Positions 46,034-55,749 of a stretch of 64,000 nt of DNA are shown here, one piece after another (within the stretch, counting starts at the first letter, position 1; each line of letters begins with the position of its first letter). Both the position numbers and the translations under genes were made by a program. Origin of the DNA: Qipengyuania aestuarii (GTDB lineage Bacteria; Pseudomonadota; Alphaproteobacteria; Sphingomonadales; Sphingomonadaceae); assembly GCF_019711535.1 (NCBI RefSeq), contig NZ_JAIGNP010000002.1, forward strand, positions 434,001 to 498,000, written 5' to 3'. The notes below the pieces were generated by a model, which saw only the letters and a list, made by a program, of their open reading frames with translations, was not told the DNA's origin and searched no databases.

Positions 46034-47398
46034 TCAGGCTTCGCTGTCGGACTTTCGCACGATCCTGGGGTTTTCGGGGCTGAGGCTGGGCAGGCCCTCG
46101 TCCTCGCCCAGATGGATGTGCCATTTGCGTTCTTCGATCATGCGGATGAAGGGACCGGCCACGATGCCGTGCACGATTATCGACACCAGGATGGTAAAGC
46201 TGGCGATGGCCCAGAGCTGGTCGAACTGGAAGAACTTGCCGTGGTTCTGGCCGTAGGCGAGGTAATAGATCGAACCCATACCCCGCACGCCGAGGAAGGC
46301 GACCGCGAGCTTGCCGGGCAGGGGCAGATTGCACACCGATTCCGATAGCAGCCCTGCCAGCGGGCGGATCACGAAGATCAGCGCGATGCCGATGGCCGCC
46401 CCCTGCCAGGTCAGCGCGCCAAGCACGCCGCCCGCCAGCATGGCGCCGAAGCCGAAGAGCACGATGACGAGCACGATCTGTTCGATCTGATCGATGAAAT
46501 GGTGGCTGAGCTTGTGGTAACGGCTGCGGTTCTCGCGCTGGCGGGCGGTCACGGCACCTACGAAAACGGCGAGAAAGCCGTATCCCTCGGCCAGCTCTGC
46601 CAGGCCGTAAGCGAGCAGCAGCGTGCCGAGTACGACTAGGCCTTCGCTGGTCGAATATTTCGGCTGGTCAGCGCTCTCGCTTTCCTCGTCGATCTCCTCG
46701 ATCGGAGAATCCGCCTCGCGCTCGAACACGTACCATGCGCCCGCGCGGCCTACGGCCCAGCCTACGGCCACCCCGGCGGCGATGCGCCAGACCAGATCGA
46801 GCGCGGCCCATTGCACCGTCCACATGCCGAGCGAGGTCATCCCGATCGCGGCGATGGCAAGATAGGTGAAGGGGAAGGCCAGCCCGTCATTCAGACCGGC
46901 TTCGACGGTGAGCGAGAAGCGCACGTCATGGCGCTTGTTCTGCCCCGGCGGGCCGACCTGTACGCTGCGCGCGAGTACCGGATCGGTCGGGGCAAGTGCT
47001 GCGCCCAGCAGCAGAGCGCTGGCCGGGGCGAGGCCGACCATCCACCAGCCCATCAGCGCGACGGCGGCGATGGTCAGCGGCATGGCGATCACCAGCAGCG
47101 GCCATATCTGCCGCCAGTTGCGCCAGCTCACCGGCCGGTCGATCGCGATCCCGGCCGCCATGAGCGAGGCGATGACGATGAATTCGGTGAGATATTCCAG
47201 CGCGACCGCGTCGAACCCGTCGACCGTGGGATTGATGTGGGGCAGGCCGAGCGGCAGCGAAAACAGCAGGAAGCCGATGCCGACATAGAGGATGGGCAGC
47301 GACAGCCAGAAACGCGCCAGCACGCGCTCCAGCGTCACCGCAAGCGTGAGCCCGAGCCCGAAGATGACGAACATGAAGATGCGTGGATCGAATTCCAT
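46034..47398 (-). CDS. Cation:proton antiporter (CPA1 type)
   Basis: Inner-membrane Na+(K+)/H+ exchanger. 454 residues with about 12 hydrophobic segments. LAPTDPVLARSVQVGPPGQN and VEAGLNDGLAFPFTYLAI contain the unwound-helix TDP and the ND pair of the ion site, and VTARQRENRSRYHKLSHHFI is the typical cytoplasmic loop. A C-terminal hydrophilic end of about 40 residues. ATG at 47398 directly abuts the amidase stop at 47399, so the two are probably co-transcribed, amidase first. Confidence 0.9.
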   Translation of the reverse strand: MEFDPRIFMFVIFGLGLTLAVTLERVLARFWLSLPILYVGIGFLLFSLPLGLPHINPTVDGFDAVALEYLTEFIVIASLMAAGIAIDRPVSWRNWRQIWPLLVIAMPLTIAAVALMGWWMVGLAPASALLLGAALAPTDPVLARSVQVGPPGQNKRHDVRFSLTVEAGLNDGLAFPFTYLAIAAIGMTSLGMWTVQWAALDLVWRIAAGVAVGWAVGRAGAWYVFEREADSPIEEIDEESESADQPKYSTSEGLVVLGTLLLAYGLAELAEGYGFLAVFVGAVTARQRENRSRYHKLSHHFIDQIEQIVLVIVLFGFGAMLAGGVLGALTWQGAAIGIALIFVIRPLAGLLSESVCNLPLPGKLAVAFLGVRGMGSIYYLAYGQNHGKFFQFDQLWAIASFTILVSIIVHGIVAGPFIRMIEERKWHIHLGEDEGLPSLSPENPRIVRKSDSEA

Positions 47399-48886
47399 CT
47401 ATTTGCCCCGGCCGGCGGCGGCCTGCCAGCGCTCGAAGCCGGGCTCCGGCAGCTCGGCGCTGCGCACCGCCTCATAGGCGGCGCCGAGCTGGAGGACCTC
47501 GAAATCCTTCCACTTGCCGCCGAAAATGCTGAGGCCCACGGGCAGATCCTCGACCGCGCCCATCGGTACGGTCAGATGCGGATAGCCGGCGACCGCGGCG
47601 GGCGTGCCGAAGCCGATGCTGCCATTGAAATTGTCGCCGTTCACCAGATCGCTGACCCATGCCGGACCCCGCGTGGGCGCGACGAGAAAGGCGACATTAT
47701 TGTCCGCCATCAGCCTGTCGAGCGTCTCTTCGCCCGCAATCCGCAGGGCGGTCGCGCGGGCCGTGATGTAAGCTTCGGTATCGGTGGTGCTCTCGGCGAG
47801 AGTGAACAGATCCTGCCCGAACCAGCGCATCTCTTCCTGCGGATGCGCCTGGTTGAAGGCGATGAGATCGGCCAGCGTGCGCGGCATGTCGTCGCCGGGC
47901 AGGCTGGCGAGATATTTCCCCATCTCTTCGCGCAGCTCATACATCAGCACGGTGAAGCTGGCGCCGTAGACTTCCTCGTTGATCTCGAATTCGATCTCGA
48001 CCAGTTCGGCACCGGCTGATTCCAGATCGGCCAGAGCCGTATCGAAGACGTCGCGCACGTCCTGCCGGTCGCCCTGCTGCCCGCGCATCACCCCGATGCG
48101 CACGCCTTCGAGCGGGAAACCGGCCAGGCCGGTGTGATAATCGGCGCGGCGCGGCACGCCGACGGTGGCGCTGTCGGCGGCATCCTCGCCGGCGATGGCG
48201 GAAAGGAGAAGAGCGGCATCGGCGACGCTGTTCGCCATGGGTCCTGCCGTGTCCTGTGTGCTGGAGATGGGCACGACATGCGTGCGGCTGACGAGGCCGA
48301 CGCTGGGCTTGAAGCCGACGACGCCGTTGATGCTGGCAGGGCAGGTGATCGAGCCGTTGGTCTCGGTCCCGATCGCGGCCCAGGCAAATCCTGCGGCTAC
48401 GGCAGCCCCGCTACCGGAGGACGAACCGCAGCTGTTCCGGTCGATCGCATGCGGGTTGCGGGTCAGGCCGCCCACCGCGCTCCACCCGCTGGTGGAATTG
48501 TTGTCCCGTATGTTGGCCCATTCGGACAGATTGGTCTTGCCCAGCACTACGCCGCCGGCGGCGCGCAGATTGGCGATCAGTGGGGCATCGCGCCTCGTGC
48601 GATTGCCGGCCAGCGCCAGACTTCCCGCAGTGGTGGGCAATTCGCGCGTCTCGATGTTGTCCTTGATCAGGACTGTCCGCCCATCGAGCAGGAGGTTCGC
48701 GGCGTCTGCGGCCATCGCCTCGGCCGGGGCATCGGGATTGACCGAAATAACGGCATTCAGTTGCGGCCCGGCATCGTCCAGCGCCGCAATCCGATCCAGA
48801 TAGGCTTGGGCATTGGGGCCGGCTTGTTGCGCCATGATCGGCGCGGAGGCGAGAAGGGCGGCGAGTGTTGCGATGCGCGATATCAT
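47399..48886 (-). CDS. Secreted amidase (amidase signature family)
   Basis: 495 residues. A signal peptide (MISRIATLAALLASAPIMAQ) sends it to the periplasm. Ser-cisSer-Lys triad: Lys in TVLIKDNIETRELPT, Ser residues in NSCGSSSGSGAAVAAGFAWA and in TETNGSITCPAS. Substrate unknown; secreted members act on peptide amides or aryl amides. Ends exactly where the antiporter gene starts. A TonB-dependent receptor gene lies directly upstream on the same strand, 42 bp away. Confidence 0.92.
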   Translation of the reverse strand: MISRIATLAALLASAPIMAQQAGPNAQAYLDRIAALDDAGPQLNAVISVNPDAPAEAMAADAANLLLDGRTVLIKDNIETRELPTTAGSLALAGNRTRRDAPLIANLRAAGGVVLGKTNLSEWANIRDNNSTSGWSAVGGLTRNPHAIDRNSCGSSSGSGAAVAAGFAWAAIGTETNGSITCPASINGVVGFKPSVGLVSRTHVVPISSTQDTAGPMANSVADAALLLSAIAGEDAADSATVGVPRRADYHTGLAGFPLEGVRIGVMRGQQGDRQDVRDVFDTALADLESAGAELVEIEFEINEEVYGASFTVLMYELREEMGKYLASLPGDDMPRTLADLIAFNQAHPQEEMRWFGQDLFTLAESTTDTEAYITARATALRIAGEETLDRLMADNNVAFLVAPTRGPAWVSDLVNGDNFNGSIGFGTPAAVAGYPHLTVPMGAVEDLPVGLSIFGGKWKDFEVLQLGAAYEAVRSAELPEPGFERWQAAAGRGK

Positions 48887-48927
48887 GCAGGCACCGTGAC
48901 AGCGCGGCCCGGTATTGCAAGCGTGGT

Positions 48928-51024
48928 TTACAAGCTTCCGCTAATCGACAGCTCGAAGGTCGGGCCAATGCGGCGATCCCGGCTCTCGCTGAAAGCCAGC
49001 AGGCCATCGGGGCGGGGGGTGTCGTATACGGTCCGCTCGAACCGGTCCCGTGCGCCTAGCAGGTTACGGACGCGGCCCTGTACGGTCAGCCCCATGACAT
49101 CCTTGTGCTCGGCAAACAGCGTCACGAAAGTCGGGCCTTCCCATTCGCGACCGAATTCATAGCGGCGCGAATAGGGGACCTTACCTTCGGAAAACAGGCT
49201 TGCGCCCCAGGCCCAGTTGCTCTGCTGGATATCGTGGCGAAAATCGACATCGATCAAATCGACCGTGTCGCCCGAAAAGGCACGGCTTTCTCCAGTGAAG
49301 GGGTCGGTCACGTCCATGTCCCGTGAGCGCAGGCGCACATCGAAGCGCGCGCCGTTCCACCCAAACGTATCCATCCGCACCGTCGCATCGAGGCCGAGGT
49401 GGAGGCGCTGGGCATCGCCGATATTTCCGCGCGCCTCACCGCCATCGGGCAGCGGGAACCAGTCGATGAAATCCTCGAACCAAGCCTGCCGGACATCGAA
49501 CTGAAGCGACAGCCATTCGCCGAAATTCCTGTTCGCCTGCAGCTCGACATTCCAGCTCTGATAGGGGACGAGCTGGTTGTTGCCGCCATTCTGATTGTCG
49601 TTGCCGAGCGAGACGCTGGCCAGAAAATCGCCGAACGACAGCTGGCTGACGCGGCGAGCGAGTGTCAGCGAAACGTCGAAATTATCTTGCGGCTTCCAGG
49701 TCGCGGCCAGGGATCCCTTGGGCCGCTTGAACGAGCGGGCATTGGCAGCCGCGCCGGTCTGTTCGATCGTGGAGAATTCCATGCCGCCGATGAGCTGGAC
49801 CGACAGAGCGGAGGATATCGGCTTTGACCATGACAGGCTGGTGTCATAGCGGTCTTCGGCCACGCCCCCGGTCCCGGCAGGAAAATCGAGTTCGAAGAAT
49901 TCACCCGTTTCGCCCAATCGGAACAGCGAAGAACGCCGGTCCAGCCGGTTGAACGCGGCTTCTCCTGCCACCTGCCAGTCGGATGCCAGCATGTTCCACT
50001 GGTATTCGAGCCTGCCGATCCGCTCTCCGGTTTCATTGGTCTGCCGGAAGCGCGAACCGATTGCAGGCCGGTCGTCCGAGAAGCTGTCGACGAGGGTGTT
50101 TTCGTAATTGTCGCGCTCGAACCGCTCCAGGCCGATCAGCTTCAGGCTTCCGGGGCCGAGTGGGAATTCCACATCGCCCCCGATTTCATATTCCGGCCCG
50201 TCTTCGCGCACCAACGAACTGCGCTGGCGGATCGGGCCAGAAACAGGGATGCCGGTTTCGAACTCGTCGCGATTGTAGAAATCTTCGCCGTAACTCAGAT
50301 TGAGATTGGCGATAGATGCCGGACCGAGCGTGTAGGTGAAGTTGGTGGCGAGCTTCGGATTGTCGAAAGCGCCTGAAAAGCGGGAATATTGCTCTTCCGT
50401 CAGACTGCTGTCGGGCGCGTAGACCAGAGTATCTCCATCGGCCCCGAAACGGTTATTCTCGTTCGACAGCGATACGGTGAAGTCGAGTGCGCCGCTACTG
50501 CCCGTGAGCGAGGCTTCGCCGCCATACCACCGGGGATCCGCATTATACGGGCGGAAGCCGAGATCCCACCGGAACTGGCCCGATGCCCCCCGGCGAACGT
50601 AGACGACATTGGCGACCAAGCCCGTCAGGCCCGGAATATCGAGTGTATTCCCGTCAACGAGTTCGATCCTGACCACGTCGGCGGCGGGAATACGCCGCAA
50701 CTGATCGCTCAGCGAATCCGACTTGCTCGAAAAGCGCTTTCCGTTGACGAGCACATTCTGGTCGGCCTGGCCGAGACCGCGCTGGCCGTCATTGCCGCCC
50801 GAAATCGAAAAGCCGGGAATGCGGCTGACCATGTCCAGCGCATTGCGCGGTGCATATTCGGCAAAGAAGGCGGGCTCGAAGGTTCGCGTCATCTGCGAAC
50901 TTCCTGCCGGTGTCTGGTCGATGACCGAGGCATCTACGGCATCCTGCGCGGCAAGCGGCGTCATCGAGCAAATGCCCGAGACAAGCGCTATCAAGCTCGC
51001 AGACCTGTTCGACACGAAAAGCAC
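48928..51024 (-). CDS. TonB-dependent outer-membrane receptor
   Basis: 698 residues. Signal peptide with cleavage after SMTPLAAQ. The plug domain is seen as NALDMVSRIPGFSISGGNDG and QNVLVNGKRFSSKSDSLSDQ, then IPAADVVRIELVDGN; the remainder is a beta-barrel with alternating aromatic strands. The C-terminus is FELSISGSL, not the usual terminal Phe. No N-terminal STN signalling domain. Ligand unknown; it lies upstream of the amidase gene with which it may share a transcript, so uptake of an amide-containing compound is conceivable (inference). Confidence 0.9.
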   Translation of the reverse strand: MLFVSNRSASLIALVSGICSMTPLAAQDAVDASVIDQTPAGSSQMTRTFEPAFFAEYAPRNALDMVSRIPGFSISGGNDGQRGLGQADQNVLVNGKRFSSKSDSLSDQLRRIPAADVVRIELVDGNTLDIPGLTGLVANVVYVRRGASGQFRWDLGFRPYNADPRWYGGEASLTGSSGALDFTVSLSNENNRFGADGDTLVYAPDSSLTEEQYSRFSGAFDNPKLATNFTYTLGPASIANLNLSYGEDFYNRDEFETGIPVSGPIRQRSSLVREDGPEYEIGGDVEFPLGPGSLKLIGLERFERDNYENTLVDSFSDDRPAIGSRFRQTNETGERIGRLEYQWNMLASDWQVAGEAAFNRLDRRSSLFRLGETGEFFELDFPAGTGGVAEDRYDTSLSWSKPISSALSVQLIGGMEFSTIEQTGAAANARSFKRPKGSLAATWKPQDNFDVSLTLARRVSQLSFGDFLASVSLGNDNQNGGNNQLVPYQSWNVELQANRNFGEWLSLQFDVRQAWFEDFIDWFPLPDGGEARGNIGDAQRLHLGLDATVRMDTFGWNGARFDVRLRSRDMDVTDPFTGESRAFSGDTVDLIDVDFRHDIQQSNWAWGASLFSEGKVPYSRRYEFGREWEGPTFVTLFAEHKDVMGLTVQGRVRNLLGARDRFERTVYDTPRPDGLLAFSESRDRRIGPTFELSISGSL

Positions 51025-51368
51025 CCCCTTATTTCACCTTCCCGCTAGGGCACGACGCAAGGAACCCAACCGAGTGTCGATGAACGGCCATATTCCCACG
51101 ACGAGCGAAAGTTTCGAGAGCAACGGGCCCGGTGGGCCCCAATGGAGTGCTCCGTCCCCACGCAGCGACCTGGCGGTATTAGAAATATCTCACGTCTTTA
51201 ACGCTTCGCTTACCGCTATGCCCTAGGGGCACATTCCTGGCCCGGCGCGATATCTGCGCAGTCTGCAAGCGCGGCGCAAATTAGCTTCGGTCAGAATACA
51301 CGACAACAGGTAACGGCTTCACGCGTCGGCAGGCGCGAAACGATGTCCATACAGCGAGTTTTTGCGAA
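51025..51368. other. Divergent regulatory region between receptor and chemotaxis genes
   Basis: 344 bases without a gene. Two GGGCCC palindromes three bases apart lie at 51125-51139. TTAACGCTTCGCTTA at 51198-51212 resembles the CtrA consensus TTAA-N7-TTAA with one changed base in the second half, and could control the chemotaxis gene, which is often a CtrA target. Both are sequence matches only. Confidence 0.35.
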
Positions 51369-53090
51369 GTGTCCTACAGCACCCATGACGCAGCCAGTCC
51401 CTCCCGCTCCTTCTTCGGTTCGAGAGGCCGCTCGATCTCCAGTCAGATGAACGGATTGTTCGCGGCCTGTGCTGCGGGGGTACTGATCATCTGCTTGGTC
51501 GCGACCCTGGGGTTCCAACTCATTCAGGCCCATGCCACCGATCTCGACGAGATTGGCGAAGGCGTGCTGCTGGCAACCAGCCTCAGTGCCGATGTGCACG
51601 CGTCGCAGCGCAGCCTCGGCAATTTTCTCGACGAGGGCAACGATCCCGAAGATCTTTCCGCTTCGATCGCGCTGGTTGAAAAGGCGATGCAGACCCACGC
51701 CAGGCTTGAGGGCGCTTATGCAAGCGACGACGAAGAAGCTTTGTCGCGGGTCAACGAAATAGGCCAGCATTTGGCCGCGATGAAGGCGGGTCTCAACGCG
51801 CTCTATACCACTCCGCAAGAAGAAATTTACGAAGGCGTGGTTCCGATCTTCAAGGACGGTTACGCCATTGGGGACCTGTCCAGTTTTCTTCGCGATCGAG
51901 GTGAAAGCGGCCTAATGGATCTGACCATCTCCAATGAGGCGGAAATCCAGCTTTACGCTTTGGTGATGATGATTCTCGGTGTCCTCTCTCTGCTGACGCT
52001 GTTCCTTGGCCGCAGGATGATGACGCGGCGGGTTGTCGCGCCGATCCGCAACATTGGCGAAACCAGCTCGCTGCTTGCCGCCGGCGCGAGCGATCTCGAA
52101 ATCCCCGAGCTCAACCGCCAGGACGAAATCGGGGAAATGGCGCGTGCGCTCGAGAGCTTGCGCTTGATGCAGGAAGAAGCGCGCCTGGCCGCCAATGACG
52201 AGCTGGAAACCCAGGTCGCTTCTGCGGCAGAACGCGACAAGCGGGTCGCCATGCTGCAGGACCTGGCGGACGCTTTCGAGCACATGGTCGGCGAGGTAGC
52301 GCAGGACGTCGCAGCTGCCAGCGGTCAGCTGAAGGATGCCGCTCTCGTCATGTCCGAAAACGCGGAACAGTCGTCGCAGCGCGTCGTGAACGCGACCAAT
52401 CTGCTGGCCAAGACCAGCCAGGGCGTGACCGGCGCCGCGGCGGCCAGCGATGAATTCGTGATGTCGATCGGCGAAATCAGCCGCCAGGCAGCGTCGAGCG
52501 CGGAGCGTGCAGGGCAGGCCAATGAAGCGGCGCAGGATGCCGATCGCACGATCGGCGATCTCGACGAGATGGCCACCCATGTCGGACAGGTGGTGGAGAT
52601 GATCGGCCAGATTGCCCAGCGCACCAATCTGCTCGCCCTCAACGCCAGCATCGAGGCCGCGCGTGGGGGCGAGGCAGGCCGCGGGTTCGCCGTCGTTGCC
52701 AGCGAAGTGAAGGAACTGGCCGCCCAGACCGCCCGCGCCACGCAGGAAGTCGAAGCGCAGATCAAGCTAATCCAGTCCTCCTCTTCCGCCAGCGCCGGAG
52801 CCTTGCGCAAGATCACCGAGGAAGTGGGCCAGCTGGGAGTCACCTCCACCTCGATTGCCGCCGCCGTGGATCAACAAGCGGTTGCCGGGCAGGATCTGGC
52901 GCGGAGCATCGACGCAGCCGCGCGCAGTGCCGAAATGGTCAGCGGCGACATGGACGAGGTCAGCCGCATGACCCTGGCTACCGGCGCCGCCGCAAGCCAG
53001 GTTCTCACCGGATGCACATCGCTGGAAAGCCGGGCCGAAGTGCTCCGCACTCAGGTTGCCGAGTTCCTGGAACACGTGCGCGCGGCGTGA
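51369..53090 (+). CDS. Methyl-accepting chemotaxis protein
   Basis: Chemoreceptor, 573 residues from GTG at 51369; ATG at 51447 ([11 protein letters not shown]) is a possible shorter start. Membrane helix near residues 27-50, periplasmic helical sensor of about 140 residues, second helix near 190-210 ([20 protein letters not shown]), HAMP ([20 protein letters not shown]), then the long cytoplasmic coiled coil. The tip [18 protein letters not shown] and [17 protein letters not shown] is the CheA/CheW-binding signature. No C-terminal CheR-binding pentapeptide. It is an orphan with no che genes nearby. Confidence 0.92.
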   Translation: MSYSTHDAASPSRSFFGSRGRSISSQMNGLFAACAAGVLIICLVATLGFQLIQAHATDLDEIGEGVLLATSLSADVHASQRSLGNFLDEGNDPEDLSASIALVEKAMQTHARLEGAYASDDEEALSRVNEIGQHLAAMKAGLNALYTTPQEEIYEGVVPIFKDGYAIGDLSSFLRDRGESGLMDLTISNEAEIQLYALVMMILGVLSLLTLFLGRRMMTRRVVAPIRNIGETSSLLAAGASDLEIPELNRQDEIGEMARALESLRLMQEEARLAANDELETQVASAAERDKRVAMLQDLADAFEHMVGEVAQDVAAASGQLKDAALVMSENAEQSSQRVVNATNLLAKTSQGVTGAAAASDEFVMSIGEISRQAASSAERAGQANEAAQDADRTIGDLDEMATHVGQVVEMIGQIAQRTNLLALNASIEAARGGEAGRGFAVVASEVKELAAQTARATQEVEAQIKLIQSSSSASAGALRKITEEVGQLGVTSTSIAAAVDQQAVAGQDLARSIDAAARSAEMVSGDMDEVSRMTLATGAAASQVLTGCTSLESRAEVLRTQVAEFLEHVRAA

Positions 53091-53190
53091 TCGGCACACT
53101 CGCGGCGTGAGACTGGGCAACTGGATGTGTACGCAAATGGCCCGCAGGTGAGGCGGGCGGGGGAAAGTCATCCTGATGCGCGACTGACCC

Positions 53191-53220
53191 CTTGAACATC
53201 GCGCCCGGCATGGCGACATA
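53191..53220 (+). promoter_or_regulatory. Possible heat-shock-type promoter of clpP
   Basis: CTTGAA at 53191-53196 matches the sigma-32 -35 element; GACATA at 53215-53220 is a weak -10 candidate at 18 bp. The clpP start follows 30 bases later. clpP is a known sigma-32 target and rpoH is in this window. Match only. Confidence 0.3.
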
Positions 53221-53250
53221 GGCGTCCGAAATTCAGACGGAAGGATACTC

Positions 53251-53964
53251 ATGATCGACCTTTTCGGCAGCGATGCGCACGGCAGTCAGGGCCAGTTTGA
53301 CCGCGATCCCATCACGGGAGCGCTGGTGCCGACCGTGGTCGAGCAGTCGAGCCGCGGCGAACGGGCGTTCGACATCTTCAGCCGCCTGCTGCGCGAACGC
53401 ATCGTTTTCGTGACCGGCCAGGTGGAAGACAACATGGCTTCGCTCATCGTGGCGCAGCTGCTGTTTCTCGAAAGCGAAAATCCGTCCAAGCCGATCAGCA
53501 TGTACATCAATTCGCCCGGCGGCGTGGTGACGGCCGGCATGGCGATCCACGACACCATGCAGTACATCAAGCCGCGCGTGTCGACCGTCTGCATCGGCCA
53601 GGCCGCCTCGATGGGCAGCTTCCTGCTTGCCGCAGGCGAACCCGGCATGCGTATCGCGCTGCCGAATGCCCGGATCATGGTCCACCAGCCTTCAGGCGGG
53701 GCCCGCGGCATGGCATCCGACATTGAAATCCAGGCGCGCGAGATCCTGCGGATCCGCAAGCGCATGAACGATCTTTACGTCCAGTATACCGGCCGCAGCC
53801 TCGACGAGATCGAGAAGGCGATGGACCGTGATACCTTCCTCGAAGCGGAAGAGGCGATGAAGTTCGGTCTCGTCGACAAGGTGTTCGAAGCACGCCCCGA
53901 GAACGAGGGCGAGCCTGAACCCGTGAAGGACGAAGACAAGGGCTCCGGCGGCGCGCCCGAATAA
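53251..53964 (+). CDS. clpP: ATP-dependent Clp protease proteolytic subunit
   Basis: Serine protease of the ClpXP/ClpAP complexes. 237 residues, about 30 longer than E. coli because of an acidic C-terminal tail ([18 protein letters not shown]). Catalytic Ser in [16 protein letters not shown], His in [12 protein letters not shown], Asp in [36 protein letters not shown] is the expected N-terminus. GGAAGGA before ATG is an excellent ribosome site. clpX follows after about 180 bp with its own promoter candidate. Confidence 0.96.
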   Translation: MIDLFGSDAHGSQGQFDRDPITGALVPTVVEQSSRGERAFDIFSRLLRERIVFVTGQVEDNMASLIVAQLLFLESENPSKPISMYINSPGGVVTAGMAIHDTMQYIKPRVSTVCIGQAASMGSFLLAAGEPGMRIALPNARIMVHQPSGGARGMASDIEIQAREILRIRKRMNDLYVQYTGRSLDEIEKAMDRDTFLEAEEAMKFGLVDKVFEARPENEGEPEPVKDEDKGSGGAPE

Positions 53965-54073
53965 GCGCTGCATGCCGTCGGCATAGACCAGTGGCGGGAT
54001 GCATCAGCGTCCTTCGGGTTAACGCGGCCCCTAGCCTTCAGCTTATGGCAAGGGGTTTGCGTTACCTATGATA

Positions 54074-54101
54074 TTGACCCAAGCCCGCACCGGCCTAGAG
54101 T
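54074..54101 (+). promoter_or_regulatory. Possible sigma-70 promoter of clpX
   Basis: TTGACC (54074-54079) and TAGAGT (54096-54101) are separated by 16 bp, 46 bases before the clpX start. Independent clpX transcription would fit the gap after clpP. Sequence match only. Confidence 0.35.
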
Positions 54102-54146
54102 CGGCGAATCCCCTGATTTTCACAGGTGGCGCGGGCAGAGCAGGAA

Positions 54147-55403
54147 ATGACGAAGTTGACCGGAACCGATAGCAAATCCACGCTGTACTGCAGTTTCTGC
54201 GGTAAGTCGCAACACGAAGTTCGCAAATTGATTGCCGGGCCCACCGTGTTCATCTGCGATGAATGCGTGGAACTGTGCAACGATATCATCCGCGAAGAAA
54301 CCAAGGCCGGGATCTCGGGCAAGAAGGACGGCGACGTTCCGACGCCCAAGGAAATCTTCGAGACGCTGAACGATTACGTGATCGGCCAGGACCGCGCCAA
54401 GCGCGTGCTCTCGGTCGCGGTGCACAATCACTACAAGCGTCTCAAGCACGGCGGCAAGTCGGGCGATGTGGAACTGGCCAAGTCGAACATCCTGCTCGTC
54501 GGCCCTACCGGTTGCGGCAAGACGCTGCTGGCACAGACGCTGGCGCGCACCTTCGACGTACCCTTCACCATGGCCGACGCGACTACGCTGACCGAAGCCG
54601 GTTACGTGGGCGAGGATGTGGAGAACATCATCCTGAAGCTGCTGCAGGCCAGCGACTATAATGTCGAGAAGGCCCAGCACGGCATCGTCTACATCGACGA
54701 GATCGACAAGATCACCCGCAAGGCGGAAAACCCCTCGATCACGCGTGACGTGTCGGGCGAAGGCGTGCAGCAGGCGCTGCTCAAGCTGATGGAAGGCACT
54801 ACGGCTTCTGTCCCCCCGCAGGGCGGCCGCAAGCATCCGCAGCAGGAATTCCTGCAGGTCGACACCACGAACATCCTGTTCATCTGTGGCGGCGCCTTTG
54901 CGGGCCTTGAAAAGATCATCGCAGACCGTCTCCAGAAGCGTTCGATCGGCTTCGGCGCGCATGTCGCCGATCCGGACAAGCGCCGCGTGGGTGAACTGCT
55001 CGAGAAGGGCGAGCCGGAAGATCTCCTGAAATTCGGCCTGATCCCCGAATTCGTCGGCCGTCTGCCGGTGATCGCAACGCTGCGCGATCTCGATACCGAT
55101 GCGCTGATCACGATCCTGACCGAACCCAAGAACGCCCTGTGCAAGCAGTATGCGCGCCTGTTCGAGCTGGAGAATGTGGAGCTGACCTTCAAGCAGGATG
55201 CGCTGCAGAAGATCGCCGAGAAGGCTATCGCCCGCAAGACCGGCGCCCGCGGCCTGCGCTCGATCGTGGAAGGCATCCTTCTCGACACGATGTTCGACCT
55301 GCCCGACATGGACGGCGTCACCGAAATCGTGATCGATGCGGATGTGGTCGAAGGCAAGAAGGACCCGATCCAGGTCCACGGCGCGAAGGAAGAAGCGGCC
55401 TGA
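54147..55403 (+). CDS. clpX: ATP-dependent Clp protease ATP-binding subunit ClpX
   Basis: AAA+ unfoldase feeding ClpP. 418 residues from ATG at 54147, with AGCAGGAA just upstream; the earlier GTG at 54126 adds seven atypical residues. N-terminal zinc domain [16 protein letters not shown] ... CDECVELC; Walker [16 protein letters not shown]; Walker [11 protein letters not shown]; the ClpP-contacting loop RSIGFGAHV. All functional motifs are intact. Last codons hold AAGGA, which can serve as ribosome site of the overlapping phosphatase-like gene. Confidence 0.97.
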   Translation: MTKLTGTDSKSTLYCSFCGKSQHEVRKLIAGPTVFICDECVELCNDIIREETKAGISGKKDGDVPTPKEIFETLNDYVIGQDRAKRVLSVAVHNHYKRLKHGGKSGDVELAKSNILLVGPTGCGKTLLAQTLARTFDVPFTMADATTLTEAGYVGEDVENIILKLLQASDYNVEKAQHGIVYIDEIDKITRKAENPSITRDVSGEGVQQALLKLMEGTTASVPPQGGRKHPQQEFLQVDTTNILFICGGAFAGLEKIIADRLQKRSIGFGAHVADPDKRRVGELLEKGEPEDLLKFGLIPEFVGRLPVIATLRDLDTDALITILTEPKNALCKQYARLFELENVELTFKQDALQKIAEKAIARKTGARGLRSIVEGILLDTMFDLPDMDGVTEIVIDADVVEGKKDPIQVHGAKEEAA

Positions 55404-55732
55404 ACATAGTCCGCGTCCTTTTCGTCTGCGGCAAGAACCGCTGGCGAAGCCCGACAGCAGAACAGATCTACTCCGGCCGGGAGGACTTGCATGTCCTTTC
55501 GGCCGGAACTGCATCGGATGCCGAAGTCCCGCTTGATGCGGAGCTTGTCGGATGGGCTGACCGCATCTTCTGCATGGAGCAGCGCCAGCGCAAGATCATC
55601 CGGACCAGATTCCCTGCCGAGGCCGGCGGGAAGTCGATCGTCAATCTGGGTATTCCGGACCGTTATCGCTTCATGGACCCCGCGCTAGTCGAGCTATTGC
55701 AGCACAAGCTTGATCCCTATCTGCGCCGCTGA
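55400..55732 (+). CDS. Low-molecular-weight phosphatase-like protein with CTG start
   Basis: 110 residues if it begins at CTG 55400, which overlaps the clpX stop (CTGA). AAGGA at 55386-55390 lies 9 bases before this CTG, an ideal spacing, and no ATG, GTG or TTG exists in frame close upstream or before the motif. The protein starts (M)[20 protein letters not shown], i.e. the P-loop C-x5-R of LMW protein tyrosine phosphatases, but it is shorter than the classical enzyme and the C-terminal DPAL region is degenerate compared with DP of LMW-PTPs. Translational coupling to clpX is likely. Substrate unknown. Confidence 0.75.
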   Translation: MNIVRVLFVCGKNRWRSPTAEQIYSGREDLHVLSAGTASDAEVPLDAELVGWADRIFCMEQRQRKIIRTRFPAEAGGKSIVNLGIPDRYRFMDPALVELLQHKLDPYLRR

Positions 55733-55749
55733 CGGCCGCCAGGCCTCAA

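Noticed and set aside
46811..48019. 402-residue plus-strand frame over antiporter and amidase
   Set aside because: Spans two real genes on the other strand; composition typical of an antisense shadow.
54120..55514. 464-residue minus-strand frame opposite clpX
   Set aside because: Shadow of clpX; no recognisable fold.
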